From positions 50,345 through 114,344 of the forward strand of contig CAVVPU010000063.1 of NCBI GenBank assembly GCA_963750015.1: 64,000 nucleotides of DNA, written 5' to 3'. The notes below the pieces were generated by a model. The model ran no database searches, had not been told where the DNA came from, and saw only the letters and a list, made by a program, of their open reading frames with translations. Shown here in pieces: positions 60,413-64,000 of the stretch. Within the stretch, counting starts at the first letter, position 1. Each line of letters opens with the position of its first letter. Position numbers and translations under genes: made by a program. This DNA is from CAVVNC01 sp963750015 (GTDB taxonomy: Bacteria > Desulfobacterota > Syntrophorhabdia > Syntrophorhabdales > WCHB1-27).

Positions 60413-61387
60413 TCATCTACAGGCTGACAAGGTCCTCTTTATGAGGGTCCTTGCGATCTGTACCATGTACTTATTGCGGGTCATGGGTTTTGCTGCCTCG
60501 ACTCCCGCATCTGCTGCCGCCTGAATGTTGTCGTCGGTCGGCGCCTTGCCGATGATGAATTCCTCTGCCCGGACCGGCCTGTAGGGCTTCACGAAGACCG
60601 CATTGAGGCAGATCCTCGCTTCCGTGACTATGTCGCCCGACATGGTGACGAATGATGCGCAGTTGACTATGGGGAAGTCGATCGACTTGCGCAGGGCGAA
60701 CTTGATAAAAGCGCTCCGTGAATCAGGGGCGGGGGGCGGAAGAAGGATCTCCGTGACTATCTCGTCAGGGTCGAGGACCGTAGTCTTGCGGACATGGACC
60801 ATGAAGAAGTCATCCATGGGGATGGTCCTCTTCGTGGTCTTCACCTCTGCCTTGAGGACCACCAAAGCAGGCGCCGTATCGCTCGGATGGACCGCATAGC
60901 AGCCGCCCTCCACGCTGCCGCCGAAGATGGAGTGAAAACGGTTGTCCCCTTCTATGGCATAGCACCTGCCGCCGCCTTTTCTCATACAGGGAAAGCGGTT
61001 GTGGGGGTTTCGGTAATACCAGCATCTGATATCCTGGCAGATATTGCCCCCTATGGTGCCCATAGCACGCAAGTGGGGAGAGGCGGTCTTGCCCGCCGCT
61101 TCTGCCAGTGCCGGGAACCTCTCTTTAATCAGATCGCTTCCGGCGATGTCATCGAGCCTCGTGAGCGCCCCTATCCTGGTGACTCCGTTGGCTGCTTCGA
61201 TAAAATCGAGGTCTGCAGCGGTCTTTATGTTGACGAGGGCCTCGGGGTAGGTGGGCAGGATCTCATCCTTCATCTTGCCGATGATGTCCGTGCCCCCTGC
61301 TATCACCTTGGCCTTGTCTCCGTATCGCCGTAAGATCGCCACTGCCTCGTCGATCGTACCCGGGTTGAAATGTGCGAATGTCCTCAT
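60413..61387 (-). CDS. molybdenum hydroxylase FAD subunit, set B
   Basis: A 324-aa FAD-binding subunit: KVIAGGTDIIGKM (near 27-39), MGTIGGNICQDIRCWYYR (near 108-125) with downstream PCMRKGGGRCYAIEG and GGCYAVHPSD, the same four-cysteine loop as the set A FAD subunit. The start at 61387 has a perfect AAGGAGG site. It lies 10 nt after the large subunit and 13 nt before the MoaD/ThiS-like gene. The matching [2Fe-2S] subunit is not in view and may lie beyond the window. Confidence 0.87.
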   Translation of the reverse strand: MRTFAHFNPGTIDEAVAILRRYGDKAKVIAGGTDIIGKMKDEILPTYPEALVNIKTAADLDFIEAANGVTRIGALTRLDDIAGSDLIKERFPALAEAAGKTASPHLRAMGTIGGNICQDIRCWYYRNPHNRFPCMRKGGGRCYAIEGDNRFHSIFGGSVEGGCYAVHPSDTAPALVVLKAEVKTTKRTIPMDDFFMVHVRKTTVLDPDEIVTEILLPPPAPDSRSAFIKFALRKSIDFPIVNCASFVTMSGDIVTEARICLNAVFVKPYRPVRAEEFIIGKAPTDDNIQAAADAGVEAAKPMTRNKYMVQIARTLIKRTLSACR

Positions 61388-61397
61388 CCTTTCCTCC

Positions 61398-63845
61398 TTA
61401 AGCCTTACCCAATGCCTTGAGCACCCTATCGGGGGTGATCGGGAAATCATCGACCCACACCCCGATGGCGTTGTAAACGGCGGGACCGATGAGGGCCGGG
61501 ACCACCGTTGCCACGTCCTCGCCGATGCCCACCGCTCCATAGGGCCCGTAGCCCATGCCGCTTTCGACGAGAAGCGTGTCGACGCAACCGATGTCAAGGA
61601 TAGTCGCTATCTTGTAATCGAGGAGACTGCCGTCGAGCATTACGCCCGTGATCGGGTCGTGGATGACCTCCTCGCTCCTGCCCCTGCCCACGCCCATGTA
61701 GGTGCCGCCATACTGCTGGCCTTCGCAGCCTTCCCAGCTCACCACCTTGCCCACGTCGTTGACATTGGCGACTTTGGTCACGAGAACCTCTCCGGTTTCC
61801 GTATCCACTTCTACTTCCATGAAGTGGGCCTGCCTGCACAAACGCAGGCGCGCATCCGAGTAGGCCCCCTGCTGCACATGGTAGCTGTACGCAAAGAGAG
61901 GCTCCACAAAATCGGCCCTCGCCGCACCCTTGCCCATCTCGGGCTGGGACGTGAGGGGCCCTTCGAGGCCATCGGCCCCGGCGAGGGTTGCGATGGTCAT
62001 GTTGATTGACGGATCGGCCTTTACGAAGATGACGCTCTCTTTGATATCGAGTTCTTCGGGCTTGTATCCCTCGAAGCGGCCCCGGAAGCTTCCTCTTTGG
62101 GTCCTGCCCGTCGGGGTTGTTGCAACCTCCAGTATCCGACGCTTCAGCCTTCTCGCCGCATGGCGAACGGCAAAGCCGTTTATACAGAGGTTCGTGGAGG
62201 AGTCGGGCGTCATGGCGACGAATCCGGGATATTCATGGGGCCTGTAGAAGACGTCCTCCACCCGCATACCTATCTCGTCTGCCACAATCTGGCAGTATGC
62301 GGTCTCGGCGTTCACCCCCACGTCGGCCCTGATAGCGAGAATATTCGCCGTACCGTCGTTCCTCTCGATCCTGATGGCCATTTCGCTCGTACCGGATGAG
62401 TCCTCCCACTCGTGAGTCCACGTGAAGCCCATGCCGTGCATCCTGCCGCTCGGCAGCCTCTTAGTCCCTGCCTTGTGCCATTTCTCTTTCCAGCTCATGG
62501 CGGCCATGCCTTTCTCGACACACTCTTTCAGGGAATCCCGCACTTTGAAGCCCATCTCGGCCTTGCGCCGGGCGAGCCATTCCATGTCGTGGCCTTCGGC
62601 GCCGTCATTCTTGAGGGCGACTTCAACCGGGTCCATCTCGAGGGCTGCTGCCACGTGGTCGAAGACGAGGCTCTGGGTGTGGCAGTTCGCGTTCTGCTCG
62701 CACCGGGTCGCCACAGTGATCCCCTTGTTCACCTGCACCGCCATCATCTTGCCGTATATGTTCGGTATGCGTGTGTTCTCTATGAGGTGCTGGACCACGC
62801 CGAAGAGGGGAAAGAGAGTGTTGGCGAGGAGCACTCTTGCCTCTACGGCCGTGATAGTGCCATTCTTCTTGGCGCCTACCTTGGCGTAGTAAACCCCTTC
62901 GTCCATCTCGCCGCCGTAGAAGTCCTCCCTCCTCGAGAAGGACCATTTAACCGGTCTTCCCGTCCTTTTGGCAGTAAGGGCTGCGCAATAGTGGCCCCCC
63001 ATGTTCCAGGGCATCTGGCTCCATCCGCCGAAGCTCGCGCCTTGGTAGGGACAGTGCATCTGTACCCGGTTCATGGGAATGCCGCCGAACCAAGAAGAGA
63101 CGACGCGCTTGCTTATATGGGGCCGCTGCTGCTTGACCCACAGCTCGGGATACTCACCGTTCCACCGGAAGACGCCGCAGGGGCGCTCCGGTCCTATCCA
63201 CGTGTGATGGAGCCTCTCCGAGCGGAACTCGACGATCACGTCGGCCTCGGCAAAGCCCTTTTTCACGTCCCCCCGCTGGGTCACGTCCATGAAGCCTTCG
63301 TTGTAGTGGTTGCTGTCCGGATAGTTCTCGGGGTTGGCCAGCGGCGCGCCTTCTTTGAGGGCGTCCTCAGTATGGAGCACAAAGGGGCGCACTTCCCATT
63401 CCACATGGATAAGGCGAAGCGCCTCTTCAGCAATATCCTCGGTATCGGCGACCACGAAGGCGCCCACTTCTTCTCCTTCGAAATGGGCAACCTTAGGCAG
63501 CACGGGCACGGCTGAAGGTGGGTGGCCTCCAAGGTCGGCCAGGGCGGGCAGTTCGGGGTCATCATATCTGAGAAGGCATCTGACGCCGGATAAGGCCTCT
63601 GCCTTGCTCGTGTCCATCCTCGATATCGCCGCGTGAGGATAGGGACAAGTAAAAAACCTGCCGTAAAGCATGCCGGGGAGGTGCATGTCCATCGTATATA
63701 TGGCCTTTCCCGAGGCCTTTTCGTAGCCGTCAAGACGGCGGATACCGCGCTTTCCGATGTTGTTGTAGGCATCGAGGGGGGCCTTGTCGAAGACCATGTT
63801 GTCAAACAACTCGGTTTCGTCAAATCCCTTTTCGTCGTCTGTCAT
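61398..63845 (-). CDS. molybdenum hydroxylase large subunit, set B, with altered cofactor loop
   Basis: An 815-aa xanthine-dehydrogenase-type large subunit. It keeps DGYEKASGKAIYTMD (near 37), the C-terminal glutamate motif AVGIGED (near 767) and PALIGPAVYNAIGVWVDD. The loop that is normally GGGFGxK reads YQGASFGGW (near 262), so the Mo-pterin contact differs from the usual one, and substrate or chemistry may be unusual. Start ATG 63845. Directly follows a second large-subunit gene with the same C-terminal sequence (63875-64000). Confidence 0.85.
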   Translation of the reverse strand: MTDDEKGFDETELFDNMVFDKAPLDAYNNIGKRGIRRLDGYEKASGKAIYTMDMHLPGMLYGRFFTCPYPHAAISRMDTSKAEALSGVRCLLRYDDPELPALADLGGHPPSAVPVLPKVAHFEGEEVGAFVVADTEDIAEEALRLIHVEWEVRPFVLHTEDALKEGAPLANPENYPDSNHYNEGFMDVTQRGDVKKGFAEADVIVEFRSERLHHTWIGPERPCGVFRWNGEYPELWVKQQRPHISKRVVSSWFGGIPMNRVQMHCPYQGASFGGWSQMPWNMGGHYCAALTAKRTGRPVKWSFSRREDFYGGEMDEGVYYAKVGAKKNGTITAVEARVLLANTLFPLFGVVQHLIENTRIPNIYGKMMAVQVNKGITVATRCEQNANCHTQSLVFDHVAAALEMDPVEVALKNDGAEGHDMEWLARRKAEMGFKVRDSLKECVEKGMAAMSWKEKWHKAGTKRLPSGRMHGMGFTWTHEWEDSSGTSEMAIRIERNDGTANILAIRADVGVNAETAYCQIVADEIGMRVEDVFYRPHEYPGFVAMTPDSSTNLCINGFAVRHAARRLKRRILEVATTPTGRTQRGSFRGRFEGYKPEELDIKESVIFVKADPSINMTIATLAGADGLEGPLTSQPEMGKGAARADFVEPLFAYSYHVQQGAYSDARLRLCRQAHFMEVEVDTETGEVLVTKVANVNDVGKVVSWEGCEGQQYGGTYMGVGRGRSEEVIHDPITGVMLDGSLLDYKIATILDIGCVDTLLVESGMGYGPYGAVGIGEDVATVVPALIGPAVYNAIGVWVDDFPITPDRVLKALGKA

Positions 63846-63874
63846 GTGATCGCTCCACTCGCATTCGCGAAGGC

Positions 63875-64000
63875 TTAAGCCTTCCCTAACGCCGCCAGCA
63901 CCTTGTCGGGCGTCACGGGCGCGTCGTCCACCCATTTCCCTATGGCATTGTAAACCGCCCCTTCGAGGAGGTAGGTAGTGACCGTTGCCACAACCTCGCC
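63875..64000 (-). CDS. second molybdenum hydroxylase large subunit (partial, C-terminal end)
   Basis: Only the last 41 codons are in the window. Read on the minus strand they give GEVVATVTTYLLEGAVYNAIG, then WVDDAPVTPDKVLAALGKA and TAA at 63875. This matches the C-terminus of the large subunit at 61398 (YNAIGVWVDDFPITPDRVLKALGKA), so two paralogous large subunits lie in tandem, 29 nt apart. Confidence 0.85.
   Translation of the reverse strand, partial: GEVVATVTTYLLEGAVYNAIGKWVDDAPVTPDKVLAALGKA

Noticed and set aside
1..64000. tRNA, rRNA, CRISPR arrays, complete insertion sequences
   Set aside because: I looked through the intergenic stretches on both strands and saw no cloverleaf, rRNA-like sequence, regular spacer-repeat array or transposase gene.

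Overview
This 64 kb window is bacterial. Its content points to a strictly anaerobic, probably syntrophic member of the former Deltaproteobacteria (Syntrophorhabdaceae-like is my best guess, from gene content only). The pointers are two heterodisulfide-reductase (Hdr)/methylene-tetrahydrofolate-reductase gene sets, an [FeFe]-hydrogenase maturase (HydG), two molybdenum-hydroxylase gene sets, a PEP-CTERM protein, long PAS-type regulators, and a remnant of a phthalate-type decarboxylase. No rRNA, tRNA, CRISPR array, prophage or intact insertion sequence was seen.

Layout. 1-4.8 kb: two small orphan genes, an outer-membrane PagL-like gene and an aspartate-type aminotransferase, flanked on both sides by gene-poor DNA. 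That DNA carries two copies of a composite hairpin element: a nearly identical 73-nt core inside long stems whose arms differ between copies. 4.8-7.6 kb: tilS, fmdB, an unknown gene and an ftsH remnant. 7.6-10.6 kb: a CbiM/PDGLE/CbiQ/CbiO cobalt/nickel ECF transporter behind a promoter and a terminator-like leader hairpin; cbiM appears to start at CTG. 10.9-18.8 kb: hdrB, a small winged-helix gene, a giant hdrA fused to an NfnB/GltD-like module, mvhD, metV and metF. mvhD holds an in-frame TGA that reads as selenocysteine, with a SECIS-like hairpin downstream. 18.9-24 kb: tautomerase, decarboxylase remnant, substrate-binding protein, TM1266-like regulator, hydG and a MerR-like regulator. 24.2-30.6 kb: the large helicase lhr, then frameshifted acid-phosphatase and PEP-CTERM genes. 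30.8-34.7 kb: a three-subunit molybdenum hydroxylase whose Fe-S subunit has a Tat signal.

34.7-44.6 kb: a second metF-hdrC-hdrB-hdrA operon behind a HTH-REC response regulator and divergent from a four-PAS histidine kinase. 44.6-50 kb: small orphan genes, a multiply frameshifted PAS-LuxR gene, a GlcD-like oxidase and CheX. 50.6-58.7 kb: housekeeping and accessory genes (ankyrin, tex, DUF5714, tam-like, tpx, ABC ATPase, comEC). 58.7-64 kb: one minus-strand operon of at least two molybdenum-hydroxylase large subunits, an FAD subunit, a MoaD/ThiS-like protein and the two halves of a UxaA-family lyase.

How it fits together. The strongest theme is flavin-based electron transfer. Both Hdr sets pair a methylene-THF reductase with an HdrA that carries its own NAD(P)H-type flavoprotein module, but with different accessories: MvhD and MetV in the first; HdrC and a dedicated two-component system in the second. 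The metal transporter, HydG and the molybdenum enzymes fit the same metal-rich anaerobic redox lifestyle. Several accessory genes are decayed, while core genes are intact.
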